A stretch of DNA of 15,713 bases, from the NCBI GenBank assembly GCA_900546005.1, contig URBJ01000049.1:1-15713 (forward strand), read 5' to 3'. The position numbers and the translations under genes were made by a program. The stretch's first letter is position 1, and each line of letters opens with the position of its first letter. Positions 1-8,033 of the stretch are shown here, piece after piece. Below the pieces are notes generated by a model. It searched no databases. It saw nothing but the letters and a program-made list of their open reading frames with translations, and was not told the origin of the DNA. Source of the stretch: an uncultured Alistipes sp. GTDB lineage: Bacteria > Bacteroidota > Bacteroidia > Bacteroidales > Rikenellaceae.

Positions 1-216
1 GGCTTCGGGGATTGCGTGCCGGTAATGCTTTTGGCTGGCGACGATATAGCTATGGACATGGGGCAGGAGATTCTCGATATGCTCTTGGAGCGCACCACCG
101 ATGTCGAGCACATCGCCCGATACATAATCGGTTAGTGCCCGACAGATGAAACGCATCTGCATGGTTGGGTAGTTGCGTGTAGCCAAAAGGCTGAGTATAT
201 GCGAAGATCGAGCCAT
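1..216 (-). CDS. Unrecognised protein, N-terminal 72 residues (runs off left edge)
   Basis: An open frame starts at the ATG at 216-214 and runs to the window edge without a stop, giving 72 residues that begin MARSSHILSLLATRNYPTMQ. I do not recognise the family with confidence. Residues around 36-41 read VLDIGG, followed by a helix-like stretch and a strand-like SYIVAS. That pattern resembles the first glycine-rich strand-loop of class I SAM-dependent methyltransferases, but no other motif is visible in the fragment. The start is supported by a good Bacteroidota promoter just upstream (235-263), which would give a leader of only about 12 bases. It lies 98 bases downstream of dnaX on the same strand but appears to have its own promoter. 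That this is a gene is fairly sure; its function is open. Confidence 0.6.
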   Translation of the reverse strand, partial: MARSSHILSLLATRNYPTMQMRFICRALTDYVSGDVLDIGGALQEHIENLLPHVHSYIVASQKHYRHAIPEA

Positions 217-234
217 TTCGTCCCTCTTTTTCTA

Positions 235-263
235 CAAAGATATATCAAAAAAATAAAAACAAA
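235..263 (-). promoter_or_regulatory. Bacteroidota sigma-A promoter for the left-edge gene
   Basis: On the minus strand a TTTG (-33 box, 260-263) is followed after 17 bases by TATCTTTG (-7 box, 235-242). This matches the TTTG/TAnnTTTG consensus known for Bacteroidota. Transcription would begin around 228, close to the ATG at 216. The spacing is at the short end of the usual range. Confidence 0.6.
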
Positions 264-314
264 GGAAACAGACAGCTCTTTTTTGAATTTGTCAAAAAGG
301 GGGAGCGAAGCGAT

Positions 315-2165
315 TTATTCGATATCGAGGTCGAGGGTCTGACGCAATTTGGTCAGCAACGGATTCTTTTCGGTCAGATATTGCAGTCGGTCTTCGGCCT
401 TGATCGGTTTAAGCGGTTTGGTGCTTTCTGCAATGGCTACTTTGAAGTCGACGGACAACCGTACCCCGCTCAATTCGCAGAGACGTTTCTGAATGTCGGA
501 AAGGTGATGCATAACCTCGTCGTACAACGATTCGTTGGGAACGTTCAGGTAGACCGTGCAATCCTCGATGCGTGCCTCCTCAAAAGCGGCTCCGAGGCGG
601 GGTCGATGTTCGAGCAGCTCTTGGGTAAGCGTCTGATAAGCCTTTTTTAGTAGCGTTGCATTCTTTTCCCCCTCTATTTCTGGAGCGGTTTCTGTCGTAT
701 GGGCAGGCCCTTCTACCGGGTTTGAACCGTTTTCACTCTTTTGCCGGTTGTTCAGCAGCGAGAGGATCGAACGTCCCGAGAGCAGGCTTTCGGCGTGAGT
801 TTGCGGTGCTGCGGGTCGGTTGTTATTGGGTACGGAAGATGAGACGGAACGAATTTTTTCTGTTTGGGTTTCCGTTCGGGTTCCGGTGGTAGTGGTCGAG
901 GGTACGGGGTCAGGTGTCAGAACCACGGTCGCTGCCGGAGCTCCTGTGGGCGTTGGAGGCTGAACCGTTGGCGGAACCTCCTTTCTTGGAGCAGCCTGTG
1001 CCGGATTACGCGTTGGATTGTGCGCCGGGACAAGTTCGGGAAGTGAAGGGGTCAGGGCCTCTTCATTTTTTTTTTGACCGAGTCCGCAAAGTTTCATCAG
1101 ACCCAGTTCGATGTGTAGCCGTTGGTTGGTGGCTGTTCGTAGGGAGGCGTCGACCGAGGTCAACAGATCGATGCCCTCGAACAACAACGGAACGGGACAT
1201 CGGGCGGCCTGTGTCTTGTAGCGTTCCGCGACACTGCCCGTGACCTCCAGCAGCGGAATCGTTTGCGGATTCTTGCACATCAGCAGATCGCGCAGGTGGG
1301 CATTTAGTCCACCGATAAACGTCTGTCCCGAGAAGCCCTTACGCAGTACCTCGTCGAACAACAGCAGGGTAGCGGTATAGTCGCCCTCGAGTATTCGGTC
1401 GGTTACGGTGAAGTAGGTGTCGTAATCGAGTACGTTGAGCGTTTCGGCAACCTTGTCGGCCGTCAGGTTCGAGCCGCAGAACGATACGACTTTGTCGTAC
1501 ATCGAGAGGGCATCGCGCATTCCTCCGTCCGCCTTGCGGGCGATGATGTGGAGCGATTCGTCGTCATAGGTCACCTGTTCCTGTCCGGCAATGAATTTGA
1601 GGTACTCTACGGTATCTTCAACCCGAATTCGGTTGAAATCGTAGATTTGGCACCGCGAAAGGATCGTCGGAATGATTTTGTGTTTCTCCGTAGTGGCCAA
1701 GATGAAGATGGCGTGTGCGGGCGGCTCTTCGAGTGTCTTGAGGAAGGCATTGAATGCCTGCACCGAGAGCATGTGGACCTCATCGATGATGAATACGCTG
1801 TACCGTCCGATTTGCGGCGGAATGCGGACCTGTTCGGTCAGACTGCGGATGTCGTCCACCGAGTTGTTCGAGGCGGCGTCGAGTTCGTGGATGTTGAACG
1901 AGCGCCCCTCATTGAAAGCCTTGCAGGATTCGCATTCGTTGCAGGCCTCGGCATCGGGACCGGGATTGAGGCAGTTGATCGCTTTGGCGAAGATACGGGC
2001 GCAAGTCGTCTTGCCGACGCCGCGCGGCCCGCAGAACAGATAGGCGTGGGCCAACTGGTGGCGGCTGATCGCATTTTTCAGCGTCGAAGTAATATGGCCC
2101 TGTCCGACGACCGAAGCAAAGGTCGTTGGACGGTATTTCCGAGCCGATACGATAAAGTTGTCCAT
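315..2165 (-). CDS. dnaX: DNA polymerase III subunits gamma and tau
   Basis: DnaX is the AAA+ motor subunit of the clamp loader, which opens the sliding clamp and places it on primed DNA; the long tau form also ties polymerase cores together. The 616-residue product shows Walker A GPRGVGKTT (46-54), a four-cysteine zinc site (C65, C75, C78, C81), Walker B FIIDEVHM (125-132), the conserved LEEPP (145-149), sensor ATTE (157-160) and SRC (170-172). Residues 1-360 are the conserved clamp-loader part. About 365-500 is a proline/threonine-rich linker, and the rest is the tau-specific C-terminal region. An A10 run at codons 364-367 is a likely slippage site that makes a gamma form (separate entry). 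Two promoters lie upstream. The start fits the conserved N-terminus (SARKYRPTTF). Confidence 0.98.
   Translation of the reverse strand: MDNFIVSARKYRPTTFASVVGQGHITSTLKNAISRHQLAHAYLFCGPRGVGKTTCARIFAKAINCLNPGPDAEACNECESCKAFNEGRSFNIHELDAASNNSVDDIRSLTEQVRIPPQIGRYSVFIIDEVHMLSVQAFNAFLKTLEEPPAHAIFILATTEKHKIIPTILSRCQIYDFNRIRVEDTVEYLKFIAGQEQVTYDDESLHIIARKADGGMRDALSMYDKVVSFCGSNLTADKVAETLNVLDYDTYFTVTDRILEGDYTATLLLFDEVLRKGFSGQTFIGGLNAHLRDLLMCKNPQTIPLLEVTGSVAERYKTQAARCPVPLLFEGIDLLTSVDASLRTATNQRLHIELGLMKLCGLGQKKNEEALTPSLPELVPAHNPTRNPAQAAPRKEVPPTVQPPTPTGAPAATVVLTPDPVPSTTTTGTRTETQTEKIRSVSSSVPNNNRPAAPQTHAESLLSGRSILSLLNNRQKSENGSNPVEGPAHTTETAPEIEGEKNATLLKKAYQTLTQELLEHRPRLGAAFEEARIEDCTVYLNVPNESLYDEVMHHLSDIQKRLCELSGVRLSVDFKVAIAESTKPLKPIKAEDRLQYLTEKNPLLTKLRQTLDLDIE
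1044..1075 (-). promoter_or_regulatory. dnaX: Probable dnaX slippage/frameshift site (A10 plus stem-loop)
   Basis: Read on the coding strand, positions 1075-1066 are ten consecutive A residues (codons 364-367: CAA AAA AAA AAT). Gaining one A in the mRNA, or a -1 ribosomal shift on A-AAA-AAA, changes codon 367 to AAA and brings in TGA at 1065-1063. The product would be 367 residues, ending exactly where the conserved ATPase and collar part ends and the proline-rich linker begins. Directly after the run the RNA can fold: TGAAGAGG (1065-1058), loop CCCTGA, CCCCTTCA (1051-1044), with one mismatch in eight pairs. dnaX of Thermus (transcriptional slippage on an A run) and E. coli (-1 frameshift on A AAA AAG) make gamma this way. 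The equivalent use here is inferred from sequence only. Confidence 0.7.
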
Positions 2166-2185
2166 GCGTTATTCCGTTTCGACTA

Positions 2186-2217
2186 CAAATATAGTGAAAG
2201 GTGAGCGCAGAGACAAA
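2186..2217 (-). promoter_or_regulatory. Proximal dnaX promoter (P1)
   Basis: On the minus strand TTTG (2214-2217), 20 bases, then TATATTTG (2186-2193), an exact match to the Bacteroidota TTTG/TAnnTTTG consensus. Transcription would start near 2179, leaving a leader of about 14 bases before the dnaX ATG at 2165. Confidence 0.65.
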
Positions 2218-2278
2218 GTGAAAAATGAAATTTTAATCTTTAACTATACCGAGCCGCATCCTATATTCGTGCTTTGCG

Positions 2279-2309
2279 CAAAGATAACTAAAGGTAAGGC
2301 CGAGACAAA
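2279..2309 (-). promoter_or_regulatory. Distal dnaX promoter (P2)
   Basis: On the minus strand TTTG (2306-2309), 19 bases, then TATCTTTG (2279-2286), again an exact consensus match. Its -7 box overlaps the perfect palindrome CTTTGCGCAAAG (2272-2283), which covers the likely start site and could be an operator. It would give dnaX mRNA a leader of roughly 105 bases, or drive a short RNA. Confidence 0.5.
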
Positions 2310-2454
2310 CGAAAAGAAGGCCGTGTCGGGTTGTATCCGGATCTGTATGTTTTGAAACGTTTCGGATCAAGCGAGGATCGGTGAGTCGTTTTTGGCTACT
2401 CTCCTTTATGCCAAAACCGATTCATGACACCGGGACCGGATCTCAGAAAAATCT

Positions 2455-2531
2455 CTGTCATTTCGACCTGATGTGACAGGTTTGTCCATTTTGGGGTAAT
2501 ATTTTGTCGCGATTTTATGTCATGTCTGTCA
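2455..2531 (+). promoter_or_regulatory. TGTCA/TGACA repeat cluster upstream of clpB (possible activator sites)
   Basis: CTGTCA (2455-2460) and TGACAG (2474-2479) form a perfect inverted pair 13 bases apart. Further TGTC elements occur at 2483, 2505, 2518, 2523 and 2527; the last three form TGTCA-TGTC-TGTCA in tandem (2518-2531). The inverted pair is centred about 100 bases upstream of the start site predicted from the -24/-12 element, a typical distance for sites bound by sigma-54 enhancer-binding proteins. The repeats are directly visible; the bound protein is unknown and the role is inferred. Confidence 0.45.
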
Positions 2532-2542
2532 AATATGCTGTC

Positions 2543-2558
2543 TGGCAGCAGTTTTGTA
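2543..2558 (+). promoter_or_regulatory. Possible sigma-54-type (-24/-12) promoter of clpB
   Basis: TGGCAGCAGTTTTGTA matches the RpoN consensus TGGCACG-N4-TTGCA at TGGCA and at TTG and the final A, with the correct distance between the GG and the downstream G. The mismatches are GC for CG in the middle and T for C in the -12 GC. Transcription would begin around 2569, about 38 bases before the clpB ATG. I found no well-spaced TTTG/TAnnTTTG promoter facing clpB, which strengthens this reading. It is a sequence match only. Confidence 0.45.
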
Positions 2559-2593
2559 CTACTCTCGGTCGAATGTGATTCAAGAAAATAAGA

Positions 2594-2600
2594 AGGAGGA
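2594..2600 (+). promoter_or_regulatory. Strong Shine-Dalgarno of clpB
   Basis: AGGAGGA lies six bases before the ATG at 2607 and fixes the start. A near-perfect anti-16S match is notable because most Bacteroidota genes lack one and rely on A/U-rich leaders; it suggests high translation of clpB. Confidence 0.7.
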
Positions 2601-2606
2601 AAAAAT

Positions 2607-5198
2607 ATGAACATTAACAGTTTAACCATTAAGGCTCAGGAAGCATTGCAGAGTGCCATGAATCTGGCATCGAGCGGCGGTAATCAAGCCGTCGAACCGT
2701 TGCATATCCTCAGCGCCATTATCGCAGAGGAGAACAGCGTGGGTGTCTTCCTGCTTCAAAAAGTGGGAGTAAACATCGGCGCTTTGCGAAGCGTGCTCAA
2801 AGAGCAGTTGGATCGTTTACCCAAAGTGCAGGGCGGCGATGTCTACTTTTCGCGTGAGAGCTCGGAGGTGATCCAGAAAGCAACCGACTACACCAAAACC
2901 TTTGGTGACAAGTATGCATCGGTCGAGCATCTGTTGTTGGGCCTTTTGGCCGACAAGGGTGAGGCCGGACGTCTGCTGCGGGAGTCGGGAGCTACGGAAA
3001 AAGAGCTCGTGACGGCGATCCGTGAACTCCGTAAGGGGTCTACGGTCGACAGCCAGACCAGCGAGCAGGAGTATGATGCGCTGGGTAAGTATGCGATCAA
3101 TCTGAACGATCAGGCACGGAAAGGTAAACTCGATCCGGTGATCGGTCGTGACGATGAGATCCGTCGGGTGCTGCAGATCTTGTCGCGGCGTACCAAAAAC
3201 AACCCGATTCTGGTCGGTGAGCCGGGTGTCGGTAAAACCGCTATCGCCGAAGGTATCGCCCATCGAATCGTAGATGGAGATGTTCCTGAAAGTCTGCGCA
3301 GCAAACAGGTCTACTCGTTGGATATGGGTGCTCTGATTGCCGGAGCCAAATATAAAGGTGAGTTTGAGGAGCGACTGAAGGCTGTCGTAAAAGAGGTGAT
3401 CTCTTCGGAAGGCGAGATCCTGCTCTTTATCGATGAGATCCATACGTTGGTCGGTGCCGGAAAAGGCGACGGTGCAATGGATGCTGCCAACATCCTGAAA
3501 CCGGCTTTGGCACGAGGAGAACTCCGTGCTATCGGTGCTACGACGTTGGATGAGTTCCAGAAATATTTCGAACAGGATAAGGCGCTGGAACGTCGATTCC
3601 AGAAGGTCATGGTCGACGAACCCTCTACGGCAGATGCCATCTCGATCTTGAGAGGTCTGAAGGAGCGTTATGAGAATCACCACAAGGTACGGATCAAGGA
3701 TGAGGCGATCATTGCGTCGGTCGAGTTGTCGAATCGGTACATTACCTCGCGGTTCCTGCCGGATAAGGCGATCGACCTGATCGATGAGGCGGCAGCAAGA
3801 TTGCGGTTGGAGATGAACTCGGTTCCTGAGGAGATCGATGAGCTGGATCGTAAGGTGCGTCAATTGGAGATCGAACGTGAGGCGATTCGTCGGGAGAAGG
3901 ATCAAGGCCGTATTGACGAGTTGACCCGTGAGATCGATGAGCTGAACGCCAAACGAACTACCCTGCGTGCAAAATGGCAGAGCGAGCGGGATGTTCTGGA
4001 GCACATCCAGAAGAACAAACAGCTGATGGAGGAGTTGAAGGTCGAGGCAGCAGAGGCAGAGCGTAACGGCGATTACGGAAAGGTCGCTGAGATCCGATAC
4101 GGAAAGATGCGTGATACGGAGGCTGAGATCCAGAAACTTCAACAGAAGGTTGCGAAGAATGCCGAGGCCGGAGCCATGATCAAGGAGGAGGTCGATGCAG
4201 AGGATATTGCTGAGGTTGTAGCTCGGTGGACGGGAATTCCGGTAAGCCGTATGTTGCAAAGCGAGCGTGAAAAGCTGCTGAAGATGGAGAGCGAGTTACA
4301 CGATCGGGTTGTAGGTCAGGATCAGGCGATTTCGGCCATTTCGGATGCCGTACGTCGGTCTCGGGCCGGATTGCAGGATCCGCGTCGTCCGATCGGTTCA
4401 TTCATCTTCTTGGGTACGACCGGTGTTGGTAAAACCGAATTGGCAAAGGCGTTGGCCGAGTATCTGTTCAACGACGATACGATGATGACCCGTATCGATA
4501 TGAGTGAGTATCAGGAACGTCACAGCGTGTCGCGTTTGATCGGTGCGCCTCCGGGATATGTCGGTTACGACGAAGGTGGTCAGCTGACCGAAGCGGTGCG
4601 GAGAAAACCCTATTCGGTAGTGCTGCTCGACGAGATCGAAAAGGCCCATCCGGATGTCTTCAACATTCTGTTGCAGGTGCTCGATGACGGACGGTTGACC
4701 GATAACAAGGGTCGTACGGTCGATTTCCGCAATACGATCATCATCATGACGTCGAACATCGGTTCGCACATCATCATGGATCGGTTGTCGAAGTACACCG
4801 ATGAGTTGCCACCGGAGAATGTACTCGATGAGACGAAGAAAGAGGTGTTCGATCTGATGAAGCAGACGATCCGTCCCGAGTTCCTGAACCGTATCGACGA
4901 GATCATTATGTTTACGCCGTTGACGCGGGACGATGTCCGTCAGATTGTGCTGTTGCAGATCCGTCAGATCAACGAGATGTTGGCTCAAAACAGCATCCGC
5001 ATGGAGGTGTTGGACAAGGCTGTCGACTGGATTGCTGAGAAGGGTTACGATCCGATGTTCGGTGCACGACCGGTTAAACGTACGTTGCAACGTTATCTGG
5101 TCAATGAACTCTCGAAGGAGATTCTGGCCGGAAAGATCGATCGGAACAGCGTGATCACGGTAGATGCCGGACCCGATGGATTGATCTTCAAGAACTAA
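2607..5198 (+). CDS. clpB: ATP-dependent disaggregase chaperone ClpB
   Basis: ClpB is a cytosolic hexameric AAA+ chaperone that pulls polypeptides out of aggregates together with DnaK. The 863-residue length is normal for the family. Order of parts: N-terminal Clp repeat domain (about 1-145); first AAA+ module with Walker A GEPGVGKT (204-211), pore loop AKYKGEF with the substrate-gripping Tyr249, and Walker B LLFIDE (272-277); coiled-coil middle domain (about 405-525), which is diagnostic of ClpB rather than ClpA/ClpC; second AAA+ module with Walker A GTTGVGKT (603-610), pore loop GYVGYDEGG (650-658) and Walker B VVLLDE (671-676). It stands alone between the dnaX intergenic region and a strong terminator. 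Its upstream region suggests stress-type control through a -24/-12 element. Confidence 0.98.
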   Translation: MNINSLTIKAQEALQSAMNLASSGGNQAVEPLHILSAIIAEENSVGVFLLQKVGVNIGALRSVLKEQLDRLPKVQGGDVYFSRESSEVIQKATDYTKTFGDKYASVEHLLLGLLADKGEAGRLLRESGATEKELVTAIRELRKGSTVDSQTSEQEYDALGKYAINLNDQARKGKLDPVIGRDDEIRRVLQILSRRTKNNPILVGEPGVGKTAIAEGIAHRIVDGDVPESLRSKQVYSLDMGALIAGAKYKGEFEERLKAVVKEVISSEGEILLFIDEIHTLVGAGKGDGAMDAANILKPALARGELRAIGATTLDEFQKYFEQDKALERRFQKVMVDEPSTADAISILRGLKERYENHHKVRIKDEAIIASVELSNRYITSRFLPDKAIDLIDEAAARLRLEMNSVPEEIDELDRKVRQLEIEREAIRREKDQGRIDELTREIDELNAKRTTLRAKWQSERDVLEHIQKNKQLMEELKVEAAEAERNGDYGKVAEIRYGKMRDTEAEIQKLQQKVAKNAEAGAMIKEEVDAEDIAEVVARWTGIPVSRMLQSEREKLLKMESELHDRVVGQDQAISAISDAVRRSRAGLQDPRRPIGSFIFLGTTGVGKTELAKALAEYLFNDDTMMTRIDMSEYQERHSVSRLIGAPPGYVGYDEGGQLTEAVRRKPYSVVLLDEIEKAHPDVFNILLQVLDDGRLTDNKGRTVDFRNTIIIMTSNIGSHIIMDRLSKYTDELPPENVLDETKKEVFDLMKQTIRPEFLNRIDEIIMFTPLTRDDVRQIVLLQIRQINEMLAQNSIRMEVLDKAVDWIAEKGYDPMFGARPVKRTLQRYLVNELSKEILAGKIDRNSVITVDAGPDGLIFKN

Positions 5199-5223
5199 CG
5201 GTAATTCTTGGGTCTAAATAACG

Positions 5224-5262
5224 AAGAGGAGAAGATTTGAAAGAATCTTCTCCTCTTTTTTT
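5224..5262 (+). terminator. Intrinsic terminator of clpB
   Basis: A perfect 14-base-pair stem (5224-5237 with 5244-5257) around the six-base loop TGAAAG is followed by seven T residues (5256-5262). It begins 26 bases after the clpB stop. Read from the other strand it is preceded by A residues but followed by few T residues, so it is a weak terminator for the convergent radA transcript. Confidence 0.92.
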
Positions 5263-5281
5263 GTATGGTGGTGGAGATAAA

Positions 5282-6655
5282 TTAGGATTCGGCCGAACGG
5301 AAAAGTATGCGGGCGAGCTCGTCTAATTTGTTGACGTAGATGATCTCGATCCCCTTAGGGGGATTCGGTAGAGTTTTCCGCAGGTAACCTGATACGACGA
5401 TCCGGTGGAATCCGAGTCGGGCGGCTTCGCTGATACGTTGTTCGCTGCGTGTTGCCGGACGTATCTCGCCCGAGAGTCCAACCTCCCCGGCATAGCAGCA
5501 TTTCGGATCGAGCGGCCGGTCGAAGTAGGAGGAGAGAATGGCAGCGATGATGCCTGCATCGAGCCCCGTATCGTTGATCTTGAACCCTCCGGCAAAGTTT
5601 AGGAAGACATCCTTCTGATACATCTTCAGTCCGACCCGTTTTTCGAGTACGGCGAGCAGCATGTTGAGGCGGCGGGAATCGAAACCGGTGGCCGAGCGTT
5701 GCGGCGTACCGTAGGCCGCCGTGCTGACCAATGCCTGTGTCTCGATCAAATAGGAGCGGGCTCCATCAACGGCTGCTCCTACGGCAATACCGCTGAGCGG
5801 TTCGTCGTAGTGGGAAAGCAGGATCTCCGACGGGTTGCTGACCTCGATCAGCCCTTCGTATTTCATCTCGAAGACACCGATCTCGAAAGTGGCTCCGAAA
5901 CGGTTTTTGATGCTGCGCAAAATGCGATATACGTTGTTGTTGTCGCCTTCGAACTGCAGTACGACATCAACGATGTGTTCCAGAATTTTCGGCCCGGCGA
6001 TGATGCCGTCCTTGGTGATGTGTCCGATGATGACGATCGAGGTCCGGTTCTGCTTGGCATATTTTTGCAGCAGGGCCGCGCATTCTCTGATCTGGGAGAC
6101 GCTGCCCGGCGATGAGTCGATCGTATCCGTGTGGATCGTCTGGATCGAGTCGATGATCACCAGATCGGGCGTCTGTTGCGAGATCTGGGTGAGGATATTT
6201 TCGAGGTTTGTTTCGCTGTACACCAGACAAGCGTCGTTCGAAATGCCGATGCGCTCGGCCCGCATCTTGATCTGGTGTGGCGACTCTTCTCCCGATACAT
6301 ACAGCGTTTTCAGATCGGTAGCCTTCAGGGCCAGTTGCAGGCTGAGGGTCGATTTCCCGATGCCCGGTTCTCCGCCCAGCAGGATGATCGAGCCCGGAAC
6401 CAGTCCGCCACCCAAGACCCGATTGACCTCTCCGTTGCCCAAATCGATGCGCGTAAAGTTTTGATGCTCGATTTCACGTACCGGAATCGGCCGGTTGTCC
6501 GATCGTCCCGAACGATGGGCCGGATGGGTCGGCTCTTTCGTCACGACCTCTTCGACAAAGGTGTTCCATTCGCCGCATGCAGGGCAGCGGCCCACCCATT
6601 TGGTCGACTCATACCCGCAGTTGCGGCAAAAAAACGATTTTTTGAGCTTGGCCAT
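5282..6655 (-). CDS. radA: DNA repair protein RadA (Sms), recombination branch-migration ATPase
   Basis: RadA is a RecA-like hexameric ATPase that drives branch migration and D-loop extension in recombinational repair. The 457-residue product has the N-terminal four-cysteine zinc finger (C10, C13, C24, C27), Walker A GGEPGIGKST (94-103), Walker B LVIIDS (165-170), the RadA-specific KNRFG motif (250-254) and a C-terminal Lon-protease-like domain (about 280-450). Length and order are normal. It is the last gene of the minus-strand run after rseP, 33 bases downstream of it, and converges with clpB. Confidence 0.98.
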   Translation of the reverse strand: MAKLKKSFFCRNCGYESTKWVGRCPACGEWNTFVEEVVTKEPTHPAHRSGRSDNRPIPVREIEHQNFTRIDLGNGEVNRVLGGGLVPGSIILLGGEPGIGKSTLSLQLALKATDLKTLYVSGEESPHQIKMRAERIGISNDACLVYSETNLENILTQISQQTPDLVIIDSIQTIHTDTIDSSPGSVSQIRECAALLQKYAKQNRTSIVIIGHITKDGIIAGPKILEHIVDVVLQFEGDNNNVYRILRSIKNRFGATFEIGVFEMKYEGLIEVSNPSEILLSHYDEPLSGIAVGAAVDGARSYLIETQALVSTAAYGTPQRSATGFDSRRLNMLLAVLEKRVGLKMYQKDVFLNFAGGFKINDTGLDAGIIAAILSSYFDRPLDPKCCYAGEVGLSGEIRPATRSEQRISEAARLGFHRIVVSGYLRKTLPNPPKGIEIIYVNKLDELARILFRSAES

Positions 6656-6688
6656 GACTGATTGAACTCACCGGAATTGTGTCCGGAT

Positions 6689-8029
6689 CTATTTGATAAA
6701 GAATCGGTAAATGTCGTTTCCTGTGGCAAAGATCATCAGGGCGAAGATGATGAACATGCCGACGATTTGGGCATACTCGAGGAACTTGTCACTCGGTTTC
6801 CGGCGGGTGATGACCTCGACGAGTAGGAACAGCACGTGTCCTCCGTCCAATGCGGGGATCGGAAGGATGTTCATCACGGCGAGGATGATCGACAGGAAGG
6901 CCGTGATGCTCCAGAAACGTTGCCAGTCCCACTCCGTGGGGAAGATACTTCCCATGGTGATTACTCCGCCCAGCGATTTGTAGGCTTCGGTTTTGGGGTT
7001 GAACAGCAGTTTGATCTGATCGATGTAGCTGCTGATCTCGGCTCCGGTACGTTTGAATCCGGCCGGTATCGATTCCAGCAACGAATAGTTGTGTGTGCTG
7101 AAGGTGAGCATACTGTCGATCGTTCTGGGGTAGACACCGATCGTTCCCTCGGCCGATACCTTGACCGGAAGAGTCGTGATCTTGGTCATTCCATCCGTCT
7201 TGCGCACCAGACCCAACGTGACCGTGTCACCCGGTGCTGCGTGGAATGCACTCGAGTATTGATCGAAGAAGGTCATGGGGGTACCGTTGTATGAAATCAG
7301 CGAATCTCCCGGATGTAATCCGGCCTGAGCCGCTCCCGAACCGCTGACTACTGATCCTACAACGAACGGTATGCGGGGCATGAGCAGACTTGTTGAGTCG
7401 GCCGATTGGAGCAGCCGATTGATCGATTCATCCGTGATGTCGATCCGGATTTTTTGTCCGTTGCGGTCGACGGTCACGTATTCGGGTTGGCTGATCAGAA
7501 TCGATTTCAGAACATCAAGGTACTCTGTGGCCGGTTTGCCATCGATATCTACGATGCGGTCCCCGTTGCGGAAACCCATCTCCTGACCCAGCGAGTTGAA
7601 GGTATATCCATATACGATGTCTTTGTTCTCCAGAACGGTTTCACCCCATTTGTAGCTCATGCCGATGTAGATGATCAGGGCGAAAACAACGTTCATGACG
7701 ACGCCTCCGACCATGATCAGCAGTCGTTGCCACGCGGGTTTGGCCCGGAACTCATAGGGCTGGGGGGGAGACTTCATCTGTTCGGTATCCATCGATTCGT
7801 CGATCATGCCGGAGATCTTGACATATCCGCCGAAGGGAACCCATCCGATTCCGTATTCGGTGTCGCCCTTCTTGAACTTGAAGAGCGAAAACCATGGATC
7901 GAAAAAGAGATAGAACTTTTCCACCCGCGTTTTGAACAGTCGGGCGAACAGGAAGTGTCCGAATTCGTGTATGATCACCAGCAACGAAAGGCTGACGATG
8001 AATTGCAGAATTTTAATCACTGTATCCAT
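6689..8029 (-). CDS. rseP: Site-2 zinc metalloprotease RseP
   Basis: RseP is an inner-membrane M50 protease that cuts transmembrane segments, classically of anti-sigma factors after a first cut by a site-1 protease. The 446-residue product has the zinc motif HEFGH (21-25) in the first membrane helix, the third zinc ligand in NILPIPALDGGH (387-398, Asp395) in a later helix, a membrane segment near 103-124, and two periplasmic PDZ regions (about 138-200 and 222-290, the second with the GSGAAQAGLHPGD pattern). The second PDZ is the better match. It follows dxr by only four bases, so the two are almost certainly co-transcribed. This pairing with dxr is common in bacteria. Confidence 0.96.
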   Translation of the reverse strand: MDTVIKILQFIVSLSLLVIIHEFGHFLFARLFKTRVEKFYLFFDPWFSLFKFKKGDTEYGIGWVPFGGYVKISGMIDESMDTEQMKSPPQPYEFRAKPAWQRLLIMVGGVVMNVVFALIIYIGMSYKWGETVLENKDIVYGYTFNSLGQEMGFRNGDRIVDIDGKPATEYLDVLKSILISQPEYVTVDRNGQKIRIDITDESINRLLQSADSTSLLMPRIPFVVGSVVSGSGAAQAGLHPGDSLISYNGTPMTFFDQYSSAFHAAPGDTVTLGLVRKTDGMTKITTLPVKVSAEGTIGVYPRTIDSMLTFSTHNYSLLESIPAGFKRTGAEISSYIDQIKLLFNPKTEAYKSLGGVITMGSIFPTEWDWQRFWSITAFLSIILAVMNILPIPALDGGHVLFLLVEVITRRKPSDKFLEYAQIVGMFIIFALMIFATGNDIYRFFIK

Positions 8030-8033
8030 AGAA

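Larger units (their letters stand above)
2166..2606. other. Divergent intergenic region between dnaX and clpB
   Basis: These 441 bases hold no convincing gene; short frames inside lack any family signal. Facing dnaX are two sigma-A-type promoters (2186-2217 and 2279-2309). Facing clpB are repeats of TGTCA/TGACA (2455-2531), a -24/-12-like element (2543-2558) and a strong Shine-Dalgarno. Two perfect palindromes are also present: a 12-base one at 2272-2283 (CTTTGCGCAAAG), overlapping the distal dnaX promoter, and a 10-base one at 2354-2363 (GAAACGTTTC), for which I see no assigned role. Confidence 0.8.

Noticed and set aside
276..297. A/T-rich inverted repeat TTTTTGA/TCAAAAA downstream of dnaX
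   Set aside because: The stem has almost no G/C pairs and lies inside the promoter region of the next gene, so I do not call it a terminator.
1548..2204. A 218-residue open frame antisense to dnaX
   Set aside because: Same reasoning: it mirrors the conserved ATPase region of dnaX and has no family signal. Other antisense frames across the window behave alike.
2354..2363. Palindrome GAAACGTTTC in the dnaX-clpB gap
   Set aside because: Ten bases is too short to stand out by itself, it has no repeat partner nearby and no clear position relative to a promoter.
2817..4259. A 480-residue open frame antisense to clpB
   Set aside because: It lies wholly within a clearly real clpB, has no recognisable family motif, and is explained by clpB codon use leaving few stops on the opposite strand. 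No promoter or ribosome site points to it.
4398..5090. A 230-residue antisense frame in the 3' half of clpB
   Set aside because: Its composition (many His, Arg, Leu, Asp) is typical of the complement of a coding frame. No domain pattern is visible.
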